Origin: GCA-2731375 sp002731375
GTDB lineage: Bacteria > Pseudomonadota > Alphaproteobacteria > GCA-2731375
DNA length: 64,000 nt
Assembly: GCA_030752605.1 (NCBI GenBank)
Contig: JASMDX010000003.1
Location: forward strand, 1 to 64,000
Reading direction: 5' to 3'
The notes beneath the pieces are model-generated. The model saw only the letters and a list, made by a program, of their open reading frames with translations. It was not told the origin of the DNA and made no database searches. The position numbers were made by a program, and so were the translations under genes. This document shows, in pieces, positions 17,197 to 26,200 of this stretch (positions are counted from its first letter, which is position 1; the number at the start of each line of letters is the position of its first letter).

Positions 17197-17611
17197 ATCC
17201 CACGCCTTGATCGGTTGGGCGCAGCTTCCGCTAGGGGATTCCCTTGGCCGGTAATCTGGTATAGCTTGTAGTTTATGATTGATGAAGACGCTATCCGCGG
17301 GGAATACGAGATGATCCGCGGCGGCTGGTGGAGCCGGTGACGCGGGGGGCGGGGAAGCTGCTCAAGCGACCCGGCTTCACGCGCCAGGGTGAATGGAAAA
17401 CATGACCCCGTGACTCGAATTGAAACGCCTAGACAATTCATATGATTAACGAAAGTCCGCCGTTACGTGGTGTTAAGCATACTGATGCCGGGAAAGCCGT
17501 ATAACGGCTTGCTCGGCTTCGCCTTGCAACCCGGCGGCGGCGGGAGGGTGAGCGAAGCCGTCACCCGCCGGCGGGCGGGACACCCTCGCGGCATCGATCG
17601 GAACGGCCCCC
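17197..17611. other. intergenic region containing one copy of a 36-bp palindromic repeat
   Basis: No convincing gene. It includes a 21-codon frame at 17275-17340 without family features, and the 36-bp repeat at 17535-17570 just before the NapF-like gene. Confidence 0.5.
17535..17570. repeat. 36-bp palindromic repeat, intergenic copy
   Basis: Identical over 36 bases to 20504-20539. The core is self-complementary (GGGTGA...TCACCC inside GGCGGG...CCCGCC). Here it lies upstream of the NapF-like gene; the other copy is inside a coding region. Confidence 0.85.
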
Positions 17612-18151
17612 GTGCCGGCCCTTAAACGAAAAATCCACCGCCGTGATCTGCTCCGCGGCTACTGGCGAAGGCCCGACGGCTGGCCGGCGGTCGTCCGGCC
17701 GCCCGGCGCGGCGGAGGCGGAACGCTTTCATCATCTTTGCGACGGTTGCGGCGAGTGCGCCAGCACCTGCCCGGCCGGAGCCATCCGCATGACCGGCCCG
17801 AAGACGGCCCTGGCCGGGCACAGCCCGCAAATCAAGGCGGACGAAGCGCCTTGCGTCATGTGCGAGGGGCTGGTCTGCTCCGACGTCTGTCTGGCCGGCG
17901 CCTTGAAAAAAGAGACGCCGGATACGATGCGCATTGCCGAGATCGCTTTTCGCGCCGAGGACTGCTTGGCGCATCAGGGTTTTGATGCCGACTGCGGCTA
18001 TTGTTTCGAGCGTTGCCCTTTACGGGGCAAGGCGATCGCTTTTCAACGCGGCCATGGACCCGAACTCGACCCCGGCGAATGCACGGGTTGCGGAACCTGT
18101 GTGTTCTTCTGCCCGGCGCAACCCAAGGCCCTTTCGCCGACACCCCTGTAA
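17612..18151 (+). CDS. napF: NapF-like 4Fe-4S ferredoxin-type protein
   Basis: 179 residues from a GTG start. Cysteine clusters: CDGCGECASTCPAG (about 43-56), a second around CVMCEGLVCSDVC, a third around CGYCFERCP, and CTGCGTCVFFCPAQP near the C-terminus. The order and length fit the NapF family, a cytoplasmic accessory protein thought to help mature the molybdenum-containing NapA nitrate reductase. No nap catalytic genes are next to it, so it may be an orphan or serve another molybdoenzyme. Confidence 0.8.
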   Translation: MPALKRKIHRRDLLRGYWRRPDGWPAVVRPPGAAEAERFHHLCDGCGECASTCPAGAIRMTGPKTALAGHSPQIKADEAPCVMCEGLVCSDVCLAGALKKETPDTMRIAEIAFRAEDCLAHQGFDADCGYCFERCPLRGKAIAFQRGHGPELDPGECTGCGTCVFFCPAQPKALSPTPL

Positions 18152-18170
18152 CCCGGCGGGGGCGCGGGTT
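18150..18170. terminator. hairpin between convergent napF and epimerase genes
   Basis: AACCCG...CGGGTT with a 9-base GC-rich loop, directly at the napF stop and 5 bases from the epimerase stop. Probably a bidirectional terminator. Confidence 0.4.
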
Positions 18171-18174
18171 GGTA

Positions 18175-19155
18175 TTAGTCCCCGTAAAAGTCCCTGTACC
18201 AAGCGACCAAGCGGGGGATGCCCTCTTCGATGGTGGTTTTCGGCTCGAAGCCGAAATCCCGGCGGGCGTCGGCGATGTCGGCGAAGGTTTCCTTGACGTC
18301 GCCCGGCTGCATCGGCATGAGTTCCATTTCCGCCTTTTTTCCCAGCGCCGTTTCGATCAGCCCGATGTAATCCATCAGGGATACCGAGCGGTGGTTGCCG
18401 ATATTATAGAGCTTGCAGGGCGGTTCCTCGCCGGCGTCGGCGGGCGGGCGGTCAAGGCAGCCGAGAATGCCGGCGACGGCATCGTCGATATAGGTAAAAT
18501 CGCGGCGCATGTCGCCCTTGTTGAAAACTGGAATCGGTTTGCCGGCTAAGATGTTACGGATGAAAATGACGGCCGCCATGTCGGGCCGTCCCCAAGGGCC
18601 GTAAACGGTGAAAAACCTGAGACCTGTCTGCGCCATCCGATAGAGATGGCCGTAGGAATGACTGATCATCTCCATCGACTTCTTGGTGGCGGCGTAAAGC
18701 GACAGCGGGGCGTCGACCCGATCGGCAACCGAAAACGGCAGCTTGGCGTTGGCCCCGTAAACCGCCGACGACGAGGCGTAAACCAAGTGTTCGAGCCGCT
18801 CCAGCCGGCGGCAGGCTTCCAGCAAAACCAAGTGCCCGTCGATGTTGGTGCGGGTATAGATATGGGGATTGACCAGCGAATAGCGGACCCCCGCCTGGGC
18901 CGCCAAATGGACAACCCGGGTGATGTCCCGATAACGGTCGATAAGCGCTTCCATGGCTTGGCGGTCGGCAATGTCCAGAAGCTCGAAGACAAAATCCCCC
19001 CTGGCCGTCAGGCGGTCGCGCCTGGCTTGCTTTAGTGACACATCGTAGTAATCGTTGAGGTCATCGACACCGATTACCCGTTGCCCCCGGTCGAGTAACG
19101 CCAGGGACGTATGATAGCCGATGAATCCGGCGGCGCCGGTGACCAGTATCGTCAT
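18175..19155 (-). CDS. NAD-dependent epimerase, UDP-glucuronate 4-epimerase type
   Basis: 326 residues. It is an extended short-chain dehydrogenase with the Rossmann motif GAAGFIGYHTSLALL, the family-typical GVDDLNDYYDVSLKQAR, catalytic SSSAVYG and SLYAATKKSMEM (YxxxK), and RFFTVYGPWGRPDMA. These match UDP-glucuronate 4-epimerases, which make UDP-galacturonate for surface polysaccharide. It is a single gene, convergent with napF and divergent from the cNMP-domain gene. Confidence 0.92.
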   Translation of the reverse strand: MTILVTGAAGFIGYHTSLALLDRGQRVIGVDDLNDYYDVSLKQARRDRLTARGDFVFELLDIADRQAMEALIDRYRDITRVVHLAAQAGVRYSLVNPHIYTRTNIDGHLVLLEACRRLERLEHLVYASSSAVYGANAKLPFSVADRVDAPLSLYAATKKSMEMISHSYGHLYRMAQTGLRFFTVYGPWGRPDMAAVIFIRNILAGKPIPVFNKGDMRRDFTYIDDAVAGILGCLDRPPADAGEEPPCKLYNIGNHRSVSLMDYIGLIETALGKKAEMELMPMQPGDVKETFADIADARRDFGFEPKTTIEEGIPRLVAWYRDFYGD

Positions 19156-19439
19156 TGTTCTCGATCCAAAATCGCGGACGCTCCCGTATAGCGGCCGCCG
19201 CCGGATAAATCACGCCTTAAGGGCAAACTTTAGTTTCATCCGGGAATTCCGTGAAAATTCGTCCGTCCTTTATTAAGCGCCCGCCACTGTCCGAGATGGC
19301 GGTAAAGGGCGCCACGCGTCGCTTTGCGACGGCCAAGGAAATTCAGGAAAGGACATGGTGGACGGCCAATGGCGATGCTTTTAATGTCCGGGGAACATGG
19401 CGAATTTAATTCAAACCGGCACACTAGGGAGAAAGTGAT

Positions 19440-21302
19440 TTGTGGCCTGACAAGAACATCACTTACGAGGTGCTGGTCGGCCAGGATAAACGCTGGATCA
19501 TCGATTCCACTTACCGCGCCAAACCCGAAGCCATGACCCGGGCGCAAGCCCTGTTGGAAACCAATCAGCACGACGCCGTCAGGGTGACCAGGGAAGAAGA
19601 TAATTCCGGGGAAGAGATCGTCTTCCAGAAGGAATGCGCCAAAAAAGCCGAGAAGCCGATCACCATTTCGCCTATCGACAAGGCGGCCGTTTGCTCGGGC
19701 ATGGATGATTTCTGCGCCTTCGAGGCGCGTAAAACCGTTGGCCGCCTTCTCAGGAATTACCTTGACGAGCAAGCCATCACGGCGCTCGAGCTCTTGCACG
19801 ATCACCGGCACATCCGGCAATTGACCCTGAGGGAAACCTTGTCCAACCAGGCTGTTCACAGGATCGCCTCCATCCAGGCGCGGGCCCTGGGTGAAGATTC
19901 CAAGGCCCGCAACGACCTGTTATACAAATTGGTACGCCAGTTTACGGAGCGGGCCAGGGACACCGAGGACACCGGCAAGTACCTGACGATACTCAAAAAC
20001 AAGGGCTTGGCGGCCGCCCTCGACGGCATTCGCCAAGCCTTCGCTCCCAGGTTCCGCGTTTTTTTCACTGGCGCCGTGCTTGCCGCCTATGTCGGTCAAG
20101 CGCGTGAGTGGAAAAACAAACTGCTTCTGGTCATCGAACTGCTGGACAAAAAAACCGATGCCGAGGCGCTCGCCCATATCGACGAAATCTGCGCCGAAAT
20201 TGTCGACGGCGCCGAGGCCGTCAAGGACCTTCTGGGCCCCCAGCCGGACCTGATTTCGGCCCTTCGCATCATCGCCCAGTTGAGCGCCGGCCGATACCGC
20301 TCGGGAAAACCCGACGCAACCCTTCTCGACCGGTTCAACGCGGTGATGGCGCGTCATCGGATGCCGGCCACCCAGGGCGTGTTGTTGGAAAGAGTGGAGC
20401 GGGCGGTTTCAGGCACCCAGCCATTGACGCGGGAAAGCGACGAGACCGACAAGACCGCGTTTACCTCGCTGCTTGAAAACCTGATCGACTTCGGCGGCCT
20501 TGTCGGCGGCGGGAGGGTGAGCGAAGCCGTCACCCGCCGCGCCAGGATGGTGCTGAAAACCGGCGACGACGATCTTTCGTCCGAGGAAGGCATTGCAAGC
20601 ATTCTCAAGCTATTGCCCAATCGGGCGGTGAAGATCGGTTATTTGCTGGATCTGAGCCAGTCGGAATTCGGCGCCAAGCATCGGATGGATGTCCTGAAAA
20701 GTCTCTTGGCCGTCGTCGAAAAAATATCGTCCATGACCGGACTCCTTCCCAAGGGAAGCTCCCGCCAAGACTTCGTCAGGGCGGTCAACGATCTGCGCCA
20801 ACGCCTCGGTTCGGGCGCCCTGGGCGAGGAGGCGGGGGCTTTGATCTCGAAAAAGCTCGACCGCCTGTTCGGCGATAAAGACAAGCAAGGGAAAAAAAGC
20901 CTCGAAACCCCCGTGAAAAAGGCGGCGGAACGGGGAAAGCCGGCGGCCAAAACCATCGACCAACGGGTTTGCCGCGCCGGCAACGTCATTTTCCAGGAAG
21001 GCGACCCCGGTGACGAGGCCTTTTTTATCACCTCCGGAGAGGTTGAGATTTCGCTCAAATCGGGTGATCGCGATATTATCATCGCGACGGTGGGGCGCGG
21101 CGACATCATCGGAGAAATGGCCCTCATCGACGATCAGCCGCGCATGGCGACGGCCAAGGCCCTGACCGACACGACGCTATCGATCATTCCCCAGGAAGCC
21201 TTCAAAAAGAGACTCGGCCGGCTCGCCGAAGAGGACAGGATAATTCATCGTTTGCTTGAAATTTTCGTCGACCGGCTCCGCAACCAGGCCCGCAACCTGT
21301 AA
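19440..21302 (+). CDS. large helical protein with C-terminal cyclic-nucleotide-binding domain
   Basis: 620 residues from a TTG start preceded by AGGGAG. Residues 1 to about 500 are not recognised and look mostly helical. Residues about 512-605 form a CRP-type domain: GNVIFQEGDPGDEAFFIT, GRGDIIGEMALI and a phosphate-binding cassette with the conserved Arg (DDQPRMATA). No DNA-binding helix-turn-helix follows, so it is an effector or adaptor rather than a transcription factor. An insertion at about residues 355-367 (GGGRVSEAVTRRARM) is encoded by the 36-bp palindromic repeat also present at 17535. Confidence 0.75.
   Translation: MWPDKNITYEVLVGQDKRWIIDSTYRAKPEAMTRAQALLETNQHDAVRVTREEDNSGEEIVFQKECAKKAEKPITISPIDKAAVCSGMDDFCAFEARKTVGRLLRNYLDEQAITALELLHDHRHIRQLTLRETLSNQAVHRIASIQARALGEDSKARNDLLYKLVRQFTERARDTEDTGKYLTILKNKGLAAALDGIRQAFAPRFRVFFTGAVLAAYVGQAREWKNKLLLVIELLDKKTDAEALAHIDEICAEIVDGAEAVKDLLGPQPDLISALRIIAQLSAGRYRSGKPDATLLDRFNAVMARHRMPATQGVLLERVERAVSGTQPLTRESDETDKTAFTSLLENLIDFGGLVGGGRVSEAVTRRARMVLKTGDDDLSSEEGIASILKLLPNRAVKIGYLLDLSQSEFGAKHRMDVLKSLLAVVEKISSMTGLLPKGSSRQDFVRAVNDLRQRLGSGALGEEAGALISKKLDRLFGDKDKQGKKSLETPVKKAAERGKPAAKTIDQRVCRAGNVIFQEGDPGDEAFFITSGEVEISLKSGDRDIIIATVGRGDIIGEMALIDDQPRMATAKALTDTTLSIIPQEAFKKRLGRLAEEDRIIHRLLEIFVDRLRNQARNL
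20504..20539. repeat. 36-bp palindromic repeat, in-frame copy inside the cNMP-domain gene
   Basis: Identical to 17535-17570. It is a multiple of three in length and keeps the frame, adding a Gly/Arg-rich segment (GGGRVSEAVTRR). Confidence 0.85.
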
Positions 21303-21408
21303 ACGGGACCGGGTCTTGGCGCTTCCTCGGCGCCCCGCCATCCGGCAAGCCGCTTCCACCCATCGGCATAACTGGCGAGCTCCTTGGATGGTCAACGCGC
21401 CGTCCTCC

Positions 21409-21442
21409 GCCGGCCCGCCTTCCGCTTGCGGCGGGCGCCGGC
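21409..21442 (+). terminator. GC-rich hairpin downstream of the cNMP-domain gene
   Basis: GCCGG-CCCGCC pairs with GGCGGG-CG-CCGGC around a 10-base loop. It lies 107 bases after the stop, with no T run, so it is a possible factor-assisted terminator. Confidence 0.4.
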
Positions 21443-21472
21443 AATTCTGGATTGACTGAGTTATATGATTTT

Positions 21473-21488
21473 CTATGAAATTTCATAG
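21473..21488. promoter_or_regulatory. perfect 16-base palindrome
   Basis: CTATGAAATTTCATAG in an AT-rich stretch between two convergent genes. It could be a regulator site or part of a transcription end structure. Confidence 0.3.
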
Positions 21489-21612
21489 GGTTAGTCTCAA
21501 ATATATCTCTATGTAGACAAATGATCTATAATTCGAAGATGTATCAAGAGAAATTAGCTGAACATTCGATAACCTTGTTGCTTAAAGTTTACATAAGGCT
21601 TCCTTGGATCGA

Positions 21613-22716
21613 TCAAAAAGAGCTTGATGTGAACAATATTTTTTCTTCTCGCTTATTCCGAAGCCGCAACAAGGCTTTTCTCTTGACGAGCCCTTTGTGA
21701 ATTGCCCGAGAAAGAAGCTTTGTTCCAAGGTGCTCTACATCCAGACAATCAAACGCACCCGCCGTGAGGGCTTTGAACCTGACTTCTATCTCGGCGAAAT
21801 CGCTGACCATGACAATCGGGACACACCAACCAGACGTGTTTGCTTCGCTGATGAACTTTAGCGCGGTGCCGTCGGTCAGCGTCTTGCCGACAAAACATAT
21901 GTCCTGGGTTTCTTCGGCGATCGCCTCGATCGCGGCGGTATACGATGTCGCCCGTTGAACGGCGAAACGCGGAGGAAAAACCTTAAGGAGAAGCGATTGG
22001 AGTTCCTCGATGGGATCGCCGTTGGCGGCGACGACCAGGACGGTGATCATTCGAAATCTTGCTCTGGGGGAAGGCGGCGGCGCCTTGGGCGCGGCGGGTC
22101 TTGGCGCTTCCGCCGCCGCCGGCGGCGCCATGGGGCGGGGTCGCGGCACCTTGGCGACTTTGGGCTTCGGCTTTCCGGGAAAAGCGTTTGCGAATTTGGA
22201 AGCGAGAGGGTTGGTATATATTTTTGCCGGAGTTTGGCGCTGTTCCTCGCCTTCGAAGGCGGCGTCACGGCGGCGGCGGTCGGGTCCGAAATAGGTGTCG
22301 GAACGCACGAAACCCTTGGGGTTGCCGAAAACTCTGTGAAGCCTTGATGTCACCGATCCCATCGATATGGGTTTGGCGATGAAATCGTTCACCCCCACGT
22401 CGCGGGCCTCGATCACGAGTTGTTGCGACAGTTCGCCGTATAGGGCAATGATCGCCGCGAATTGACCGACGCCTTTTCCCTCGGCGCGGATGCGCCGGGT
22501 GAATTGCAGACCGTTCACCGGCGACATCTCCCAATCGCAGAAGACAACATCGGCCGGGAACGTTTTCATTTCCGTAATGGCTTTGGAACCGTCTTGAACG
22601 AGGCGAATATTTCTCGCCCCCAGCGTATGGAGAATGTCTTTGGCCGCCTGACGTTCCTGGGCGTTGTTGCTGGCGACGAGAAAACTCAAAGCCGCAAGAT
22701 TTATTTTTTTTGCCAT
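21613..22716 (-). CDS. response regulator with two receiver domains, second one degenerate
   Basis: About 367 residues. REC1 (about 8-130) has the phospho-acceptor Asp in VVFCDWEMSPVNG and Lys in FIAKPIS. A Pro/Ala/Lys-rich linker (about 170-225) follows. REC2 (about 228-345) keeps the fold but has CFVGKTLTDG where the Asp should be, so it is probably not phosphorylated. No output domain follows, so it is a signalling adaptor or single-output regulator. A GTG at 22719 is an alternative start. No kinase gene is next to it. Confidence 0.82.
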   Translation of the reverse strand: MAKKINLAALSFLVASNNAQERQAAKDILHTLGARNIRLVQDGSKAITEMKTFPADVVFCDWEMSPVNGLQFTRRIRAEGKGVGQFAAIIALYGELSQQLVIEARDVGVNDFIAKPISMGSVTSRLHRVFGNPKGFVRSDTYFGPDRRRRDAAFEGEEQRQTPAKIYTNPLASKFANAFPGKPKPKVAKVPRPRPMAPPAAAEAPRPAAPKAPPPSPRARFRMITVLVVAANGDPIEELQSLLLKVFPPRFAVQRATSYTAAIEAIAEETQDICFVGKTLTDGTALKFISEANTSGWCVPIVMVSDFAEIEVRFKALTAGAFDCLDVEHLGTKLLSRAIHKGLVKRKALLRLRNKREEKILFTSSSF

Positions 22717-23247
22717 CACGTCTTAGTTTTCGCGGAGCTTGGACGTATGGCGTTCCGCCGGCACCGAACAAGATGGAACGGAATTTGCGCCACCGAGCAT
22801 CCGTTTTCTCAAAACCTCGGAGATCTCGGAGATCTATGTCTCCGCCACTTCCCCCGACCGGACGGATGCCGCCCTCTAAGGCAAGCGCCTAGATAACGGA
22901 AGCGTTCATCGGAACGGCGAATGCTGTAGCATTTCCCCAAACAGGTCAAGGCGGCTCCTGGGCATCCTCGCGGCAATCGCCGTCCGAATGGCTTGCCCCC
23001 GGCGTCTTTCGGTTATACGGGGGGAAGGCTTATCCCGTTGCTTCCGGCGACCTTCGCGATGACCCAACTTCCACCAGAAATATCAGAAATTCGGTGACAG
23101 CATACTTAATTTCAACCGTCATGCATGGAAGTCGCAAAATCTCCGATCTTGGAATTAAGTATGCTGTCACCGAATTTCTGTTTAAGCAGGGGAGTAGAAA
23201 GCGCGGGCAATCAACGGGTTGGTTTATCGTGCGAACATATGTGAACT
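22717..23247. other. intergenic region between divergent genes, containing a long inverted-repeat element
   Basis: Holds the promoters of the two-receiver regulator and the oxoprolinase-like gene, plus the 28-bp-arm inverted repeat at 23084-23180. The stretch 22815-22835 contains a short direct duplication (CTCGGAGAT). No gene is recognised. Confidence 0.5.
23084..23180. repeat. inverted-repeat element with perfect 28-bp arms (MITE or REP doublet)
   Basis: The left arm (23084-23111) begins CAGAAATTCGGTGACAGCAT and is the exact reverse complement of the right arm (23153-23180), around a 41-base centre that contains CATGCATG. The arm sequence has the look of the palindromic ends moved by REP-associated or IS-encoded transposases; no transposase lies within it. 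It sits about 70 bases before the oxoprolinase-like start. Confidence 0.85.
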
Positions 23248-26200
23248 ATGAATAATGGCGATAAATCAATAAGTTCTAATGACAAATGGCAATTCTGGAT
23301 CGACCGGGGCGGCACCTTTACCGACGTGGTCGCCCGCCGGCCCGACGGCCGGGTGGTGACGCGGAAACTGCTTTCGGTCAACCCGGAGCGCTACGCCGAC
23401 GCCGCCGTCGAGGGCATCCGCGCCCTTTTAGGCGTCGCCGCCGGCGCGGCGATCCCGGCGGACGCCATCGAGGCCGTCAAAATGGCCACGACAGTGGCCA
23501 CCAACGCCCTTTTGGAGCGCCAGGGCGAAGACACGGTTTTGGTCATCACCAAGGGATTCGGAGACGCCCTTCGCATCGGCTATCAGAACCGGCCACGGCT
23601 TTTCGCCCGCCACATCGTTCTGCCGCCAATGCTTTACGCCCGGGTGATCGAGGTGGACGAGCGCATCGGCGCCAAGGGCGAGGTTCTAATCCGCCCCGAC
23701 CTTGAACGCGCCCGAGTCGATCTGCAAGCCGCCCATGACGAGGGAATCCGTTCCGCCGCCATCGTCTTCATGCATGCCTACCGGTACCCCCAACACGAAG
23801 ACGCCGTCGCCGGACTGGCCGGGGACATCGGTTTCGCCCGGGTCTCCGCCTCGCATGCCGTCAGTCCGCTGATGAAACTGGTCAGCCGCGGCGACACCAC
23901 CGTTGTCGATGCCTATCTCTCGCCCCTGCTGCGCCGTTACGTGGACAGCGTCGCCGCCGAATTGGGCGGCGCCCGGCTGATGTTCATGCGCTCCAACGGC
24001 GGTCTCGCCGACGCGGCGCTTTTCGAGGGCAAGGACAGCATTCTCTCCGGTCCCGCCGGCGGCGTCGTCGGCATGGCGCGGACCGCCGCCCTGGCCGGAT
24101 TCGGCAAGGTCATCGGCTTCGACATGGGCGGCACTTCGACCGACGTTTCCCATTACAATGGGCAATTCGAACGCGCTTTCGAGACCCTGGTCGCCGGGGT
24201 GCGCATGCGGGCGCCGATGATGCGCATCCATACGGTGGCGGCTGGCGGCGGCTCGATCCTCCATTTCGATGGGGCGCGCTTACGGGTCGGGCCGGATTCG
24301 GCCGGCGCCGATCCCGGCCCCGCCTGCTACCGGCGCCGGGGGCCGCTCACCGTCACCGACTGCAACGTCATGCTGGGCAAGATTCAGCCGAAATTCTTTC
24401 CCAGGGTCTTTGGCAAGGATGGCGGCCAGCCCTTGGATGCCGATGTCGTCGTCGAGCATTTCACCGCCTTGGCCGGCGCCATTCACGCCGCCACCGGCGA
24501 CAGCCGGAGACTCGAGCAGGTGGCGGAAGGTTTTTTGACGATCGCCGTCGACAACATGGCCAACGCCATCAAGCGGATTTCCGTGCGGCGCGGCTACGAC
24601 GTCAGCGAATACACGCTCAACTGCTTCGGCGGCGCCGGCGGGCAGCACGCCTGCCTGGTGGCCGATGCCCTGGGTATGAAGAAGGTCTTTATCCATCCCC
24701 TTGCGGGCGTGCTGTCGGCCTATGGTATGGGCCTGGCCGATGTCCGCGCCATGCGGGAGCGGGCGGTTGAAGCCATCCTGGATCAGGGTCAAATGTCCGC
24801 CCTGGCATCGTCCCTGGATGAGCTGGCGGCGGAAGGCCTGGAGGAGCTGCTGGGCCAGGATATCGACCCTGCCAGGATTAGCGTGCTGCGCAAGGTGCAT
24901 CTGCGCTATCAAGGCACCGATACCGCCCTGGTGGTCAATTTCACCGACCTCGCGGGCATTATCGCCACCTTCGAGGAGGCGCATCGCCAGCAGTTCGGCT
25001 TCATTGATCAAAGCAAGGCGCATGTAGTCGAGGCGGTCTCGATCGAGGCCGTGGGCGCCGGCGAACCGGCGGTGGATACGCCCTTGGATACCGCGGGCGG
25101 TGGTCGCGTCGACAGCATTCCCCCCCTTGCCAGCGTGCAGACCTATATGGCGGGAGTCTACCATGACGCACCGGTCATCGACCGCAACCACATGCGTCCC
25201 GGCGACAAGGTCAGCGGACCGGCGATTTTGCGCGAGGATACTGCCACCACGGTGATTGAACCCGGTTGGCAGGCCGCCATGACCGATGTTGGCCATCTGG
25301 TCCTGACCCGCATCCAGCCGTTACCAAAACGGGTAGCGGTGGGCACGGACGTGGACCCTGTGATGTTGGAGATTTTCAATAATCTGTTCATGTCCACGGC
25401 CGAGCAGATGGGCCTGGTGCTGCAAAAGACCACCAATTCGGTCAACATCAAGGAACGGCTTGATTTCTCCTGCGCCGTGTTCGACCGGGATGGCGAACTG
25501 ATCGCCAACGCGCCGCATATTCCGGTGCATCTAGGATCCATGGATGAATCCATCAAGGCGGTGATCCGCGTCCACGGTGCCGTCATGCGGCCCGGCGATG
25601 TCTTCGTGCTGAACGCGCCTTACAATGGCGGCACCCATCTGCCCGACGTCACCGTCATCACCCCGGTGTTCAATAACGACGATGCCGGCGAGGCGGCCAC
25701 GGTATTGTTCTATCTGGCATCGCGTGGCCACCACGCAGAAATCGGCGGCATCTCGCCCGGTTCCATGCCGCCGAACAGCCGCACCGTCGAGGAAGAGGGC
25801 ATTCTGATCGACAACATCAAACTGGTCGATCAGGGCCGTTTCCTGGAAACGGAAATGCGGTATCTGTTGGCCTCCGGCCCCTATCCCTCGCGCAATCCCG
25901 ACAGCAACATCGCCGATCTAAAGGCACAGATCGCGGCCTGTGAAAAGGGCGTGCAGGAGCTGCGCCGCGTGGTGGAGCATTTCGGCCTCGACGTGGTCTA
26001 TGCCTATATGGGCCATGTCCAGGACAATGCAGAGGAATCCGTCCGCCGGGTCATCGACGTGCTGCAAACTGGCAGCTTTGAAGTGCCGTTGGATAATGGC
26101 TCAAAGATACATGTGGACGTTTCCATCGATCATGGGGCGCGGGCGGCTAAAATCGACTTCACCGGCACCTCGGCGCAGCTAGATACGAATTTCAATGCGC

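Larger units (their letters stand above)
21303..21612. other. intergenic region between convergent genes, with two inverted repeats
   Basis: The first half is GC-rich with a strong hairpin at 21409-21442. The second half (about 21460-21610) is AT-rich with a perfect palindrome at 21473-21488. No gene is seen. Confidence 0.5.

Noticed and set aside
17275..17340. 21-codon frame rich in Trp, Arg and Gly
   Set aside because: Too short to judge, no family resemblance and no clear ribosome-binding site.
24280..25296. 338-codon minus-strand open frame
   Set aside because: Antisense to the conserved HyuA half of the fused oxoprolinase; no recognisable motifs.
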